A DNA stretch of 64,000 nt from Clostridium carboxidivorans P7 (GTDB lineage Bacteria; Bacillota; Clostridia; Clostridiales; Clostridiaceae). Made by a program: the position numbers and the translations under genes. The notes below the pieces were generated by a model. The model ran no database searches and was not told the DNA's origin. It worked only from the letters and a program-made list of their open reading frames with translations. Shown one piece after another: positions 42,632-51,718 of the stretch. Numbering within the stretch: the first letter of the stretch is position 1; every line of letters begins with the position of its first letter. The DNA is taken from NCBI RefSeq assembly GCF_001038625.1, contig NZ_CP011803.1, positions 3,224,001-3,288,000 of the forward strand, read 5' to 3'.

Positions 42632-43924
42632 ATGACAGAAAAAAATTACTGCCAAAATTTATATTTAAGTTCAGGAGGTTTAATTATATACAGGAATCTT
42701 TTAAATGATCCTGTTATAAGTAAATTAAGAAATCTTTTAAAAGAATTTTCAAAAGATAATCCTGATAAGGAAAGTGTGCTGAATTCATATTATGATATGC
42801 AGCACAAATTATTAGAAAGTGCAGAAAGCTTAAATTTAAGTGGAAATGTACTGAAATCTTACATTATAAATCTTTTAGTAAAGGATAAAAACTTTTTTAG
42901 CTTAACTTGTGAAAAGTATGGCTGTGATATACAAAAAGATTTATACAATGCTGCTTTAAATGATATAAGAATTATGAGGTCTATAGTTGGGGTGGATTTA
43001 AATTCTATAGTTTCCTCATTAGATTTTCCTTGCAACTTCCTAGAAAATTATTCTCCTACAAATAGATCGGAGAAAATATGCGAATTTCAGAATTATGTAT
43101 CTGCGCTTTTTAACTCTGATTCTGATGAAGCTTTACTAAACGCTTTAATAAATTATTACTATAATATAGGATGTGCTGAGCTTTCAAACCATATTGCATT
43201 TAAATGGAATAACACTAAAGGCTTAATTGGCGTTGAAAACTTTGATAAGGTTAACTTGGATGATATTGTAGGCTATGAATATCAAAAGGAAACTTTAGTA
43301 AAAAACACACTGGATTTTGTATCTGGAAAGCCTGCTAATAATGTTCTTATAATAGGATCTGCTGGAACAGGAAAGTCTTCTTCAGTTAAAGCTGTAGTTA
43401 ATAAGTTTTACAGCAAGGGACTTAGATTGGTTCAAATATCAAAGGAACAACTACTGTGTTTATCAGACGTGTTAAAGGAATTAAAATCCAGAGGAAAATA
43501 CTTCATTATATTTATTGATGATTTATCTTTTGAGGAATTTGAAACAGACTATAAAGAGATGAAATCTGTATTAGATGGTGGAGTTGAAGACATTCCTAAA
43601 AATATTTTAATTTATGCCACTTCTAATAGAAGACATTTGATAAAAGAGACCTGGAATGACAGAAGAGCTGATGAAGAACTACATTCATTTGATTCTATGA
43701 ATGAAAAATTGTCTCTTTCTGAACGTTTTGGAGTTGTTATAACATACGATAGTCCAGACAAAAAACATTATTTAAAAATAGTTCAATCTCTTGCTAAAAA
43801 GCAAAAAATTGAACTTGATGAAGAAGCTTTAAATCAAGAAGCTTCAAAATGGGAATTAAGAACTCATGGACGATCAGGAAGAACTGCAAAACAATTTATA
43901 AACTACATTTCATCTTCTATATAG
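42632..43924 (+). CDS. DUF815 family AAA ATPase
   Basis: 430 aa. About 200 N-terminal residues are helical with no known fold. An AAA-type P-loop domain follows: IGSAGTGKSSS (Walker A, about residues 245-255), IIFIDDLSFE (Walker B), ILIYATSNRRH (sensor 1) and DSMNEKLSLSERFG (arginine region), with the C-terminal lid THGRSGRTAKQF. Matches the DUF815 family found in many Firmicutes; cellular role unknown. RBS AATGGGGG. A 47-nt piece of this gene recurs at 45143-45189. Confidence 0.87.
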   Translation: MTEKNYCQNLYLSSGGLIIYRNLLNDPVISKLRNLLKEFSKDNPDKESVLNSYYDMQHKLLESAESLNLSGNVLKSYIINLLVKDKNFFSLTCEKYGCDIQKDLYNAALNDIRIMRSIVGVDLNSIVSSLDFPCNFLENYSPTNRSEKICEFQNYVSALFNSDSDEALLNALINYYYNIGCAELSNHIAFKWNNTKGLIGVENFDKVNLDDIVGYEYQKETLVKNTLDFVSGKPANNVLIIGSAGTGKSSSVKAVVNKFYSKGLRLVQISKEQLLCLSDVLKELKSRGKYFIIFIDDLSFEEFETDYKEMKSVLDGGVEDIPKNILIYATSNRRHLIKETWNDRRADEELHSFDSMNEKLSLSERFGVVITYDSPDKKHYLKIVQSLAKKQKIELDEEALNQEASKWELRTHGRSGRTAKQFINYISSSI

Positions 43925-43928
43925 ATAT

Positions 43929-44182
43929 AACTTTTTAGAGGACAATTGACAAAGGACAGAGGACAGTGAAGGTAAGTTTTCCTCCCTACGTCGGAAAACT
44001 AATTTATTTTTAAAGCTTGTTTTGCTAATGCAAAACAAGCTTGGAATTTATACAAGTCAGCAATGTTTCACTTTAGTGAAACGAGTCATTAAAAATTTAA
44101 TTAAAGACTTTTCGCAGCAAAGCGGAGAAAAATCATCCTTCATTGTCCTCTGTCAATTGTCCTCTGTCCTCTGAAAAAGTTG
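43929..44182. mobile_element. MITE-like element with long inverted termini
   Basis: The ends are imperfect inverted repeats of about 45 nt built from AACTTTTT, AGAGGACAATTGAC and GGACAGTGAAGG modules (left 43929-43972, right 44137-44182). Internally there are further hairpins: AAGCTTGTTTTGC/GCAAAACAAGCTT (about 44008-44032) and GTTTCACTTTAGTGAAAC. There is no coding capacity and no recognisable target duplication. It fills most of the 301-nt gap between DUF815 and AIM24. Likely a non-autonomous, multi-copy clostridial repeat. Confidence 0.7.
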
Positions 44183-44225
44183 TGTCGCATTGTGCTCATT
44201 TTATCCATCACTAAAGTTAAAAGAT

Positions 44226-45017
44226 TTAATCTCCATCAAACAAATTTCCAATACTGCCTAAAATACTTCCTTCTTCTTTTCTTCCACCACCGCGAGGAGC
44301 AGCTGCAAATACACGTTCTGCAAGTCTATTAAATGGAAGGGATTGAATCCAAACAGTTCCAGGACCAGATACAGTAGCAAAGAATACACCTTCACCTCCA
44401 AAGAAAGTATTCTTTATTCCACCTACAAATTCTATATCATAATGTATATCTTTTGTCATAGCAACTAAACATCCAGTGTCTATTCTTAATATTTCTCCAT
44501 AGGCTAAATCTTTTTTTATCAGTGCACCGCAAGAATGAACAAAAGCCAATCCATCTCCTTCTAATTTTTGAAGTATAAAACCTTCACCACCAAAAAATCC
44601 AACACTTAACTTTTTTCTAAAATCTATACCAACAGATACTCCCTTAGCAGAACATAAAAAAGAATCTTTTTGACATATAAGTTTTCCACCCAATGCACTT
44701 AAATCCATAGGAAGTATTTTTCCAATGTATGGTGCTGCAAAGCTTACTTTTTGCTTTCCGCCTCCTATATTAGTGTAAGCTGTCATAAACAAACTTTCCC
44801 CTGTTAACACTCTTTTTCCAGCTCCAAATAATTTATCCATCAATCCCCCCTTGGATTGAGAAGAACCATCTCCAAATATTGTTTCCATTTGGATATTAGT
44901 GTCCATCATCATCATGCTTCCAGCTTCAGCAATTACAGTTTCCTTAGGATCAAGTTCTATTTCAACAAATTGCATGTCATCTCCATAAATTTTGTAGTCA
45001 ATTTCATGAGAATTCAT
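44226..45017 (-). CDS. AIM24/TIGR00266 family protein
   Basis: 263 aa, beta-rich and glycine-rich. ELDPKETVIAEAGSMMMMD near the start, GGKQKVSFAAPYIGKILPMDL, GGEGFILQKLEGDGLAFVHSCG and GGEGVFFATVSGPGTVWIQSLP are the repeated family motifs of the AIM24 fold. Bacterial function unknown. The ATG at 45017 is 7 nt after AGGGTG and is preferred to 45026. The C-terminus has a basic glycine-rich tail. Confidence 0.88.
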   Translation of the reverse strand: MNSHEIDYKIYGDDMQFVEIELDPKETVIAEAGSMMMMDTNIQMETIFGDGSSQSKGGLMDKLFGAGKRVLTGESLFMTAYTNIGGGKQKVSFAAPYIGKILPMDLSALGGKLICQKDSFLCSAKGVSVGIDFRKKLSVGFFGGEGFILQKLEGDGLAFVHSCGALIKKDLAYGEILRIDTGCLVAMTKDIHYDIEFVGGIKNTFFGGEGVFFATVSGPGTVWIQSLPFNRLAERVFAAAPRGGGRKEEGSILGSIGNLFDGD

Positions 45018-45142
45018 ATCTATCACCCTTTCCCTTTATATATACTATTATGAATATATATTAATTTAGCCTTATACCTAATATATTATTACAATGTTTT
45101 AAATATCTTTAAGATTGTTTTTACAAAGAAAAATATATTCTA

Positions 45143-45189
45143 TAGTTAATAAATTTTATAGCAAGGGACTTAGATTGGTTCAAAAATCA
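45143..45189. repeat. 47-nt duplicated fragment of the DUF815 gene
   Basis: 44 of 47 positions are identical to 43395-43441 inside the DUF815 ATPase gene, in the same orientation; the translated piece reads VNKFYSKGLRLVQ in both. There is no start, RBS or continuing homology. Lies in the 269-nt gap between AIM24 and the TSCPD gene. Confidence 0.85.
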
Positions 45190-45227
45190 GGCACAAGATT
45201 ATGCAAACTTTACCTAACCTTGTGCCT
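45182..45227 (-). terminator. Terminator of the TSCPD gene
   Basis: 9-bp stem AGGCACAAG (45189-45197) / CTTGTGCCT (45219-45227), with a T5 tract on the minus strand. It abuts the end of the duplicated DUF815 fragment. Confidence 0.65.
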
Positions 45228-45286
45228 ACCAAACCTTCATAATTTCATAAATAAGCTTTGCTCAATTAAATCAAACTCTAAATCAT

Positions 45287-45532
45287 CTATTTCTTTAGTT
45301 GTTGTTTTAAAGCTTCTGCTAATTGAGCTGGACAAGATGTGTTTTTCTCACCACACTCAATGTTTTCAAGTTTATTAATAACATCTTCTACTTTCATTCC
45401 CTGAACCAATTTGCTTATGCCACTTAGGTTTCCATTGCATCCAGATGTAAAAACCACATCCTTTAATATATCATCCTTAATCATAAATTGAATTTTGGTT
45501 GAACATACACCTTTAGTTTTATATTCTATCAT
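45287..45532 (-). CDS. TSCPD domain protein (TIGR03905 type)
   Basis: 81 aa. The four spaced cysteines (GVCSTK, SGCNGNLSG, NIECGEKNTSCPAQLAEAL) and length match the small stand-alone TSCPD proteins, a domain also found at the C-terminus of some ribonucleotide reductases. Function unknown; possibly metal or Fe-S binding. RBS AGGATA at a rather long distance from the ATG. Confidence 0.85.
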   Translation of the reverse strand: MIEYKTKGVCSTKIQFMIKDDILKDVVFTSGCNGNLSGISKLVQGMKVEDVINKLENIECGEKNTSCPAQLAEALKQQLKK

Positions 45533-45623
45533 AAATAAATATCCTACCTTAACTAATAATTTTATAAATATATCTAATTGCTACTATTTTGCAATTAATT
45601 AAATCTCTATTTTATATTAACAC

Positions 45624-46130
45624 CTAAAACTTATCCCAGAAAATAACTTCATTTAATGAACTCTTTTTAGGCATTAGAGTATTTGCGTCAGACGGATAGC
45701 CTAATGCAATAATTGATATAAGTTTTTTGCTTTCAGATGCATTAGCTAAAGCTTCAATTTCTTTAGCATAAGGCATTCCATAACCTGCCATCCAACAAGA
45801 TCCCAGACCTTTTGCTGTTGCAGCAATCAGGATATTCTCTGTAGCTGCAGCCCCATCCTCAACAAGTGTTGCACACTCTTGATTATCACAGAAAACTAAA
45901 ATTATAGCAGGAGCCTTACCAATTACAAATTTTCCCCAAGTTGCAATTTTCCCAACTTCATCAATAGTAGATCTTTCCGTCAATACAATAAATGAACGTC
46001 CTTGCTTGTTATGGCCAGTGGGAGCCAACCTTCCACATTCAACTAAATCTTCTAACGTTTCTTTTGAAACAGCTTGATTTAAAAATTTTCTTACACTTCT
46101 TCTCTCTAAAATAGCTTTGATTGCATCCAT
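45624..46130 (-). CDS. Nitroreductase family protein
   Basis: 168-aa FMN-dependent reductase. ILERRSVRKF at the N-terminus binds FMN phosphate, GRLAPTGHNKQGRSFIVL and GLGSCWMAGY are typical, and it ends ALGYPSDANTLMPKKS. Reduces nitro compounds or quinone-like substrates with NAD(P)H. RBS AAGGAG. Divergent from an HxlR regulator, a common pairing that suggests redox or electrophile control. Confidence 0.88.
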   Translation of the reverse strand: MDAIKAILERRSVRKFLNQAVSKETLEDLVECGRLAPTGHNKQGRSFIVLTERSTIDEVGKIATWGKFVIGKAPAIILVFCDNQECATLVEDGAAATENILIAATAKGLGSCWMAGYGMPYAKEIEALANASESKKLISIIALGYPSDANTLMPKKSSLNEVIFWDKF

Positions 46131-46458
46131 AGTTATTAAACACTCCTTCTTTATATCTCAATTAGTTTATCCTAGCGACAACATAAAATTTTATTAATTA
46201 TTATTTGTATACCAACTAGTCAATACACTGTTGATAAAATTCAACTGCAGAAAAACAAAATTATTTATGCTTACTGGAACAAAAGCATATATTATGTCAC
46301 CACCTCTTTACAGATTTAATTATATATGGTCTACAAAAAAATAAAAGTACGCACATTGATTATATATAGTATAAAAAAGTATACCTAGGTAATAATATAG
46401 TGCAGTTTTGCCAATTTCTATTCTTACTTAGTAGTTTTGTATTGAAGTACTCACAACT
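46131..46458. promoter_or_regulatory. Intergenic region between the nitroreductase and HxlR genes
   Basis: 328 nt, AT-rich. A 10-nt palindrome TACCTAGGTA at 46382-46391 and the imperfect ACTAGT-centred stretch near 46214 are candidate operators. No small gene was seen, and promoters cannot be placed with confidence. Confidence 0.35.
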
Positions 46459-46866
46459 TTGATATATAGTATATACATATATATTTTAAGTATCATTACT
46501 ACACTGTTGGGAGATGATAATATAGATAAGGAAACAATAAATTTAAACTGTAAAAATCAACCATATCCAGTGGAGACTACTCTCAACATTATCAGTGGAA
46601 AGTGGAAATGCATTATTTTGTACCGTTTGCTCGGAGGAAAAATGCGATTCAACGAGCTTAAGCGTTTGATGACAAATATAACTCACCGAGCACTGACGCT
46701 CCAATTACGAGAATTAGAACATGATGGTGTTGTAAAGCGTACAGTCTACGCTGAAGTTCCTCCACGTGTAGAGTATGAATTGACGGCACTTGGTTTTTCT
46801 ATGGAACCAATTATTAACTCTATGTATGATTGGGGCTTAAACTATCAGAAAAATCCCATTATATAA
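46459..46866 (+). CDS. HxlR-family transcriptional regulator
   Basis: The winged-helix core is complete (about 110 aa from NCKNQPYPVETTLNIISGKW, through LYRLLGGKMRFNELKRLMTN, to YELTALGFSMEPII). A cysteine in NLNCKNQ near the start matches the redox-sensing position of some HxlR proteins. The start is unresolved: TTG 46459 and TTG 46507 have no RBS, while GGGAGATG at 46508-46515 is well placed only for an ATA at 46522. Probably regulates the divergent nitroreductase. Confidence 0.8.
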   Translation: MIYSIYIYILSIITTLLGDDNIDKETINLNCKNQPYPVETTLNIISGKWKCIILYRLLGGKMRFNELKRLMTNITHRALTLQLRELEHDGVVKRTVYAEVPPRVEYELTALGFSMEPIINSMYDWGLNYQKNPII

Positions 46867-47071
46867 AGATAATCTTTGTTTAATGAGTCAATATGTGATG
46901 TTAGTATACTACTGTAGACATAAAAAGGAAGGTTTTGTCTAGAGTATTGTACTAACACCAATCTCTGTAACAAACAATTTTTCAGACATTTTTTGCTGAG
47001 TATACAACAAATTCTAAAACACACCAAAAATAAACTAACTGAGAGACTATACACTTTTAGTAGTATATGTG

Positions 47072-47779
47072 TTATGTTATAGCTAACATATTATACATCT
47101 TCATTATTCTAATATCTTCTTTGGATATAGTTAATTTATCAATAAGTTTTTGATCTTGTTTTAATGGTTTCTTAGAAAGAAGCATCTTAGCTGCAATTGG
47201 CATAAGCGGTCTAGACGATATGCCAAACATCAACCCCCATTTTGTTTGCGAATCCATAAATGATGCAAGCATACTAATTGTAATCTGTTCCATAGGAGTA
47301 GCTTGATTCCTTAAAATAATATTGGTTAATGCATCATAATGCTCAATATATCCCCCATATGTATTCTCACATTCCTGATAATTTTCATAACTCTCTATAT
47401 TCATATAAAGCATAACTTTATATCTATTTTCCTCAGTTTTTGAGAGAACATCCATGACGCAACGTATCAATTTATTCGCTCTACCATCATAAATATAGGA
47501 ATAAAATTGAGAAGATCCTTGAAAAAATGCTGGCTTTTTACCTTCTATTTGAATTTCTACGCCATTAGGCTCACAATAAAGCAATTGGTCTACATGAATC
47601 CTTAGCACTTTTGCTACATTGTACAATGTTACAATGTCTATCACTATTTCTCCCTTTTCATACTTAGAAACCGTGGCCTTACTTTTATATATCTGGTCAG
47701 CCAGTTCCTGAATAGTCATCTTTTTGGCTTTTCGAAAACTGCGAATTCGCTTACCAATTTCTATTGATATTTCCTCCAA
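47072..47779 (-). CDS. XRE-family helix-turn-helix regulator
   Basis: 235 aa. N-terminal Cro/CI HTH at residues 7-62 (IGKRIRSFRKAKKMTIQELA, then SKATVSKYEKGE). The C-terminal 160 residues are helical with no recognised domain and may bind a ligand. TTG start 5 nt after GAGGTG. Divergent from the PatB-like lyase gene across a 219-nt gap, so it is the likely regulator of that gene. Confidence 0.82.
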   Translation of the reverse strand: MEEISIEIGKRIRSFRKAKKMTIQELADQIYKSKATVSKYEKGEIVIDIVTLYNVAKVLRIHVDQLLYCEPNGVEIQIEGKKPAFFQGSSQFYSYIYDGRANKLIRCVMDVLSKTEENRYKVMLYMNIESYENYQECENTYGGYIEHYDALTNIILRNQATPMEQITISMLASFMDSQTKWGLMFGISSRPLMPIAAKMLLSKKPLKQDQKLIDKLTISKEDIRIMKMYNMLAIT

Positions 47780-47998
47780 CTTATCACCTCATTATTTGTT
47801 TCTTAATAATTGATTATTTTTTAAATAATCCTTATAATTTATTTTTTTCAATTATTTTAGCATAAATCCTGTATTTTTTCTACTCTAGCGAAACTTTACT
47901 TAATATTTATATTTCTATAAGAAACCTTAAGGAGTTTGTACCCGCTTACAATATGTGCTTTAATAAACTCAAGAAATTAAACAAAAGGAGAATTAAAT

Positions 47999-49195
47999 AT
48001 GACTTATAATTTTGATGAAATAATTGACCGTAAAAATACTAATGCAATGAACGTCGAAGGCTTTCGTGAATACATTTTTCATGCAGATGCATCTATGAAA
48101 TTTCCATATGCTGATGATGAATTTGTTAGAATGTGGGTAGCTGACATGGAGTTTGCAACACCACAAGTAGTTATCGATGCTATAAAAGACAGATTAGATC
48201 GCAGGATTTTTGGATATACTAGAGTATTTGATCCAAAGTACTACGAATCATTTGTTAACTGGACCGAAACCCGCTACAAATGGCACTTTGATAAAGAACA
48301 TCTAGTTATGTCTAACGGTGTTATTCCTGCTTTGTATGAACTAGTTAGCTATATTTGTAAACCTGATGAAAAGGTTCTATTTGTTACTCCTAGTTATGCA
48401 TATTTTAAGTATGCTGCTGACTTCAATGAGCGTGAGGCCGTATGCTCAGACTTAATCAATACTGATGGTTACTACACACTAGATTTTGAAGATTTAGAAG
48501 CCAAAGCTTCAGATGAAAAAACAACTTTATGTATCTTCTGTAATCCTCACAATCCAAGTGGTAGAGTATGGTCATCTGAAGAACTAAAGGGCGTAGGAGA
48601 TATCCTAATTCGCAACAATATGTGGGTTATCTCTGATGAAATTCACTGCGACTTGCTTAGAATTGGTCAAACACATATACCAATGGCTAAAGTATTCCCA
48701 GAATATGATAAGTTGATTACATGTATGGCTCCAAGTAAAACCTTTAATATGGCTGGATTCATGATTTCCAATATCATCATTCCAAATGATGATTTAAGAA
48801 AAATTTGGCTTTCAAGACACTATAACTTTGACAATCCATTAAGTATTGCTGCTGCTCAAGCCACTTACGAACATGGTGCTGATTGGCTTGAGCAAATGCG
48901 AGTTTATCTTGATGAAAACTTCAAATTTGTTGGTGAATATCTTTCAGAACATCTGCCAAAAGCAAAATATCGCATATCAGAAGCAACTTATTTGGCTTGG
49001 ATTAACGTTGGTGCTTATTTCTCAAGTGAAGAAAATCTTCCATTATTCTTTGCTAATAAAGCAGGCGTACTTCTTGAAGGTGGTAATATGTTCGTTCAAA
49101 ACTCTGATGGTTTCATTAGATTAAACCTTGCATGTCCACGTTCTTTAGTTAAAGAAGGACTACGTCGCATTTGTGACACAGTTAACTCTAAATAG
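47999..49195 (+). CDS. MalY/PatB-type PLP-dependent C-S lyase/aminotransferase
   Basis: 398-aa fold type I PLP enzyme. FCNPHNPSGRVWS, VISDEIHCDLL (PLP-ring Asp), the Schiff-base lysine in MAPSKTFNMAGF, and FIRLNLACPRS with the carboxylate-binding Arg. The family includes cystathionine beta-lyases and related cysteine-S-conjugate lyases. RBS AAAGGAG. Codon usage appears slightly less AT-biased than its neighbours. Likely controlled by the divergent XRE regulator. Confidence 0.9.
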   Translation: MTYNFDEIIDRKNTNAMNVEGFREYIFHADASMKFPYADDEFVRMWVADMEFATPQVVIDAIKDRLDRRIFGYTRVFDPKYYESFVNWTETRYKWHFDKEHLVMSNGVIPALYELVSYICKPDEKVLFVTPSYAYFKYAADFNEREAVCSDLINTDGYYTLDFEDLEAKASDEKTTLCIFCNPHNPSGRVWSSEELKGVGDILIRNNMWVISDEIHCDLLRIGQTHIPMAKVFPEYDKLITCMAPSKTFNMAGFMISNIIIPNDDLRKIWLSRHYNFDNPLSIAAAQATYEHGADWLEQMRVYLDENFKFVGEYLSEHLPKAKYRISEATYLAWINVGAYFSSEENLPLFFANKAGVLLEGGNMFVQNSDGFIRLNLACPRSLVKEGLRRICDTVNSK

Positions 49196-49233
49196 ATTGT
49201 TTTTTATTGAGTATAGACTTGATTTTTTATGCC

Positions 49234-49296
49234 AATTAGGAACACCCTTAGATTTGTGTAAATTAAATCTAAGGATGTTCCTAATTAAACTTTTAA
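49234..49296 (+). terminator. Terminator after the PatB-like gene
   Basis: 22-nt arms (49234-49255 and 49265-49286) with one mismatch around a 9-nt loop. The T-tract is short (CTTTT), so efficiency is uncertain. Confidence 0.65.
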
Positions 49297-49330
49297 AGGC
49301 TTATTTTATCCATCACTAAATTTGAAAAAC

Positions 49331-50836
49331 TTAATTAGCCTTTTCTTCCCCATCCGCTTCCTTATCATTTTCTTTCTTGTTTTCATTAGAATTACTTACA
49401 GCCTTACTTAGAAAATCCATAATGTTAACACCTGTTAAGGCTTCTACAGTTTCAGGAAGCTGAGACATAATATCACTTACATAGCCTGTAACCTTTGCAG
49501 CACCTGTGCCTTTTCCTTCACCTGATCCATTATCAACAATGACAATCTTTTCAGTTTTAGATAGTGGTTCTGATACAGCTTTTGCAATTTCGGGCAATTT
49601 TTCTATAATCATTTGTGCCATGGCAGCATCATTATATTGTTTATATGCTTCTGCCTTTTTCATCATAGCTTCTGCTTCTGCTTTACCTTTTTCTCTAATA
49701 ATATCAACTTCTGCCATACCTTGAAGCCTTAGTGCTTCGGATTTTGCCTTACCTTCTAATTCAATTGCTCTTGCTCTTGCTTCTGCATCAGCAATTTCCT
49801 TATATTTAACTGCATCTGCTGTTTGAACACTCATATACTTGTCCGCTTCTGCTTGCTTTTTAACAGTGGCTTCAAGTTCTCTTTCTTTTCTCATTGCTTC
49901 TTTTTCAGCAAGTTCAATTTCTCTTTGCTTCCTCGTAATTTCTACTTGAAGTGAAGCATCTGCCAATTCTTTTTCTTTTTCTTTTTTAGTAATTTCTACC
50001 TGAACCTCTGTTTCAGTTACTTCTCTCTTAGCTTTATTAGCTTCAATTTCATAAGCCAAATCAGATATAGCCTTAGCTCTTTCCTGTTCTTTTCTATAAT
50101 CTTGCACTTTTAATTCTTTGTCTTTTGTAGATTCAGCAATTTGCGTTTCTGATAAAAGTTTTGCAGCTTCACCTAATCTAACTGCTTCTGCTGTTTTTAT
50201 TTTAGTTTCCTTTGCTGCTTCTGCTTCTGCAATTTGTGCATCTCTTTTTACAGCTGCTATTCTTGGTTTACCAAGTGCTTCTAAATAACCATTTTTATCT
50301 GAAATATCCTTTATAGTTAAAACCTTTAATTCTAAACCCATTTGTGCAAGATCTATTGCTGCAACTTCTTGAACATGAGATGCAAATTTTTCTCTATCCC
50401 TGTATATTTCTTCGATAGTCATTTTTGATACAATTTCTCTAAGTTTACCTTCCATAACATTCTTTGTGGTATGTTCGATAACATCAAGAGTATGCTGTAG
50501 TCCATTTGATGTATTAAATTGTTCTGCCGCAGATAAAATTGAATCTGTATCTGATTTTACCTTTACAACTGCAACTCCATCTGCAGTGATTCCTACTCCC
50601 TGTCCAGTTAATGCCCCTTCTATACGAACATCAATCTGCATATTTTCTAAAGAAATCTTATCTGTTCTTTCTAAAAGTGGAACTACAAATCCACCACCAC
50701 CAGTAATAACTCTTTTTTTAAGTCCTGTTACAATAATAGCCTTATCTTGAGGTACTCTTTTCCACATAGAAAAAATTCCTATAATAAGAAGTAATATGAC
50801 TCCTACAATAATTGCAGGAATAAAAATAGTTGACAT
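49331..50836 (-). CDS. Flotillin-like protein (YuaG/FloT type)
   Basis: 501 aa. N-terminal membrane hairpin (about residues 4-24), an SPFH/PHB domain (about 25-200, VPQDKAIIVTGLKKRVITGG, GKLREIVSKMTIEEIY), then a long Glu/Ala-rich coiled coil (about 205-400) with the flotillin EA-repeats and a C-terminal region ending acidic. Flotillins scaffold ordered membrane domains. RBS AAAGGAG. The NfeD-like gene is 27 nt upstream in the same operon, as in the Bacillus yuaF-yuaG pair. Confidence 0.92.
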   Translation of the reverse strand: MSTIFIPAIIVGVILLLIIGIFSMWKRVPQDKAIIVTGLKKRVITGGGGFVVPLLERTDKISLENMQIDVRIEGALTGQGVGITADGVAVVKVKSDTDSILSAAEQFNTSNGLQHTLDVIEHTTKNVMEGKLREIVSKMTIEEIYRDREKFASHVQEVAAIDLAQMGLELKVLTIKDISDKNGYLEALGKPRIAAVKRDAQIAEAEAAKETKIKTAEAVRLGEAAKLLSETQIAESTKDKELKVQDYRKEQERAKAISDLAYEIEANKAKREVTETEVQVEITKKEKEKELADASLQVEITRKQREIELAEKEAMRKERELEATVKKQAEADKYMSVQTADAVKYKEIADAEARARAIELEGKAKSEALRLQGMAEVDIIREKGKAEAEAMMKKAEAYKQYNDAAMAQMIIEKLPEIAKAVSEPLSKTEKIVIVDNGSGEGKGTGAAKVTGYVSDIMSQLPETVEALTGVNIMDFLSKAVSNSNENKKENDKEADGEEKAN

Positions 50837-50863
50837 AATATCTACACTCCTTTTTAATAAATT

Positions 50864-51409
50864 TTAATTTTCCTCTTCTAAAGGCTCAACATAAAATACA
50901 TTACCTTTAATTAAATATATCATTACATCTTGTCCTTGCGCTATGGATCTTTTGCTAACATGCTGTGCTGGAGCATTATACTTACTTCCATTAACAGTAT
51001 AAGATATAGTTCCAAAGCCATTCTCAAGTATTGGTGATATAACCTTTGCCTTCATTCCTATAAGCTTACTTTGTGAAACTGCACTTGTATTTTGCGCTTT
51101 ATATAATGGTATTAATACAAATCTATATAGTAAAAAAGAAACAACAATTCCTAAAACAGCTGCTGCTATAAATATAATCACTGCATTTAATTTATATCTA
51201 GTACCTAAAATTCCAATACCGCCAAATACAGTAATAAACGAAACTATAGTTATAGGTTTTAGCGGAAAAAGTGAAAATCCACCATGGCTATCAGCGTGTA
51301 TATCAAAATGACTGTCTAAATGAATTGCTCCTAGTAAGTCTCCAACTACAAATGTTACTAAGGTGTATATAACTCCTACCCAAAATAGAATTGTATAAGC
51401 TTTTTCCAT
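50864..51409 (-). CDS. NfeD-like membrane protein (YuaF type)
   Basis: 181 aa. Three to four transmembrane segments (TILFWVGVIYTLVTFVVGDLL, ITIVSFITVFGGIGILG, VIIFIAAAVLGIVVSFLLYRF) and a C-terminal OB-fold (about 120-181, GMKAKVISPILENGFGTISY). It is the standard partner of flotillin in Firmicutes. RBS GGGAGGGGGG. Confidence 0.88.
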   Translation of the reverse strand: MEKAYTILFWVGVIYTLVTFVVGDLLGAIHLDSHFDIHADSHGGFSLFPLKPITIVSFITVFGGIGILGTRYKLNAVIIFIAAAVLGIVVSFLLYRFVLIPLYKAQNTSAVSQSKLIGMKAKVISPILENGFGTISYTVNGSKYNAPAQHVSKRSIAQGQDVMIYLIKGNVFYVEPLEEEN

Positions 51410-51718
51410 ATAAGCCCCCCTCCCATAATCAAATCATATAATGAATAGCCTCCTCACCTCCTAATAGAACTTTAAACTAAATAGATTAAAGTTAACTTAA
51501 CCCATTTTAACATATAGGCACGTATCGTATTAAGTAATATTAAATATCACTTAATGTGATATGATTATAATATTACTGAATAAAAAATACAATTGCCATA
51601 TCAACTATAATTTTCCATCAAAGTCTTAAAAATAATAACCTATATGTATAAACATCATAGGTTATCACTTTTGCTCTCTTTTACTCTTGTATGATACATC
51701 AACTAAGTATTGACTTAA
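51410..51718 (-). promoter_or_regulatory. 309-nt gap upstream of the NfeD-flotillin operon
   Basis: Holds the terminator of the DUF1016 gene (51628-51665) and nested palindromes: ATATCAC/GTGATAT (about 51553-51571) within AGTAATATT/AATATTACT-type arms (about 51533-51583). The palindromes could be an operator for the operon. No gene seen. Confidence 0.4.
51628..51665 (-). terminator. Terminator of the DUF1016 gene
   Basis: 9-bp stem ATAACCTAT (51635-51643) / ATAGGTTAT (51657-51665) with a T-rich tail on the minus strand. Confidence 0.7.

Noticed and set aside
45115..45378. Open frame of 87 codons containing VNKFYSKGLRLVQ
   Set aside because: Homology is limited to the 47-nt duplicated fragment; the rest overlaps a terminator and the antisense of the TSCPD gene.
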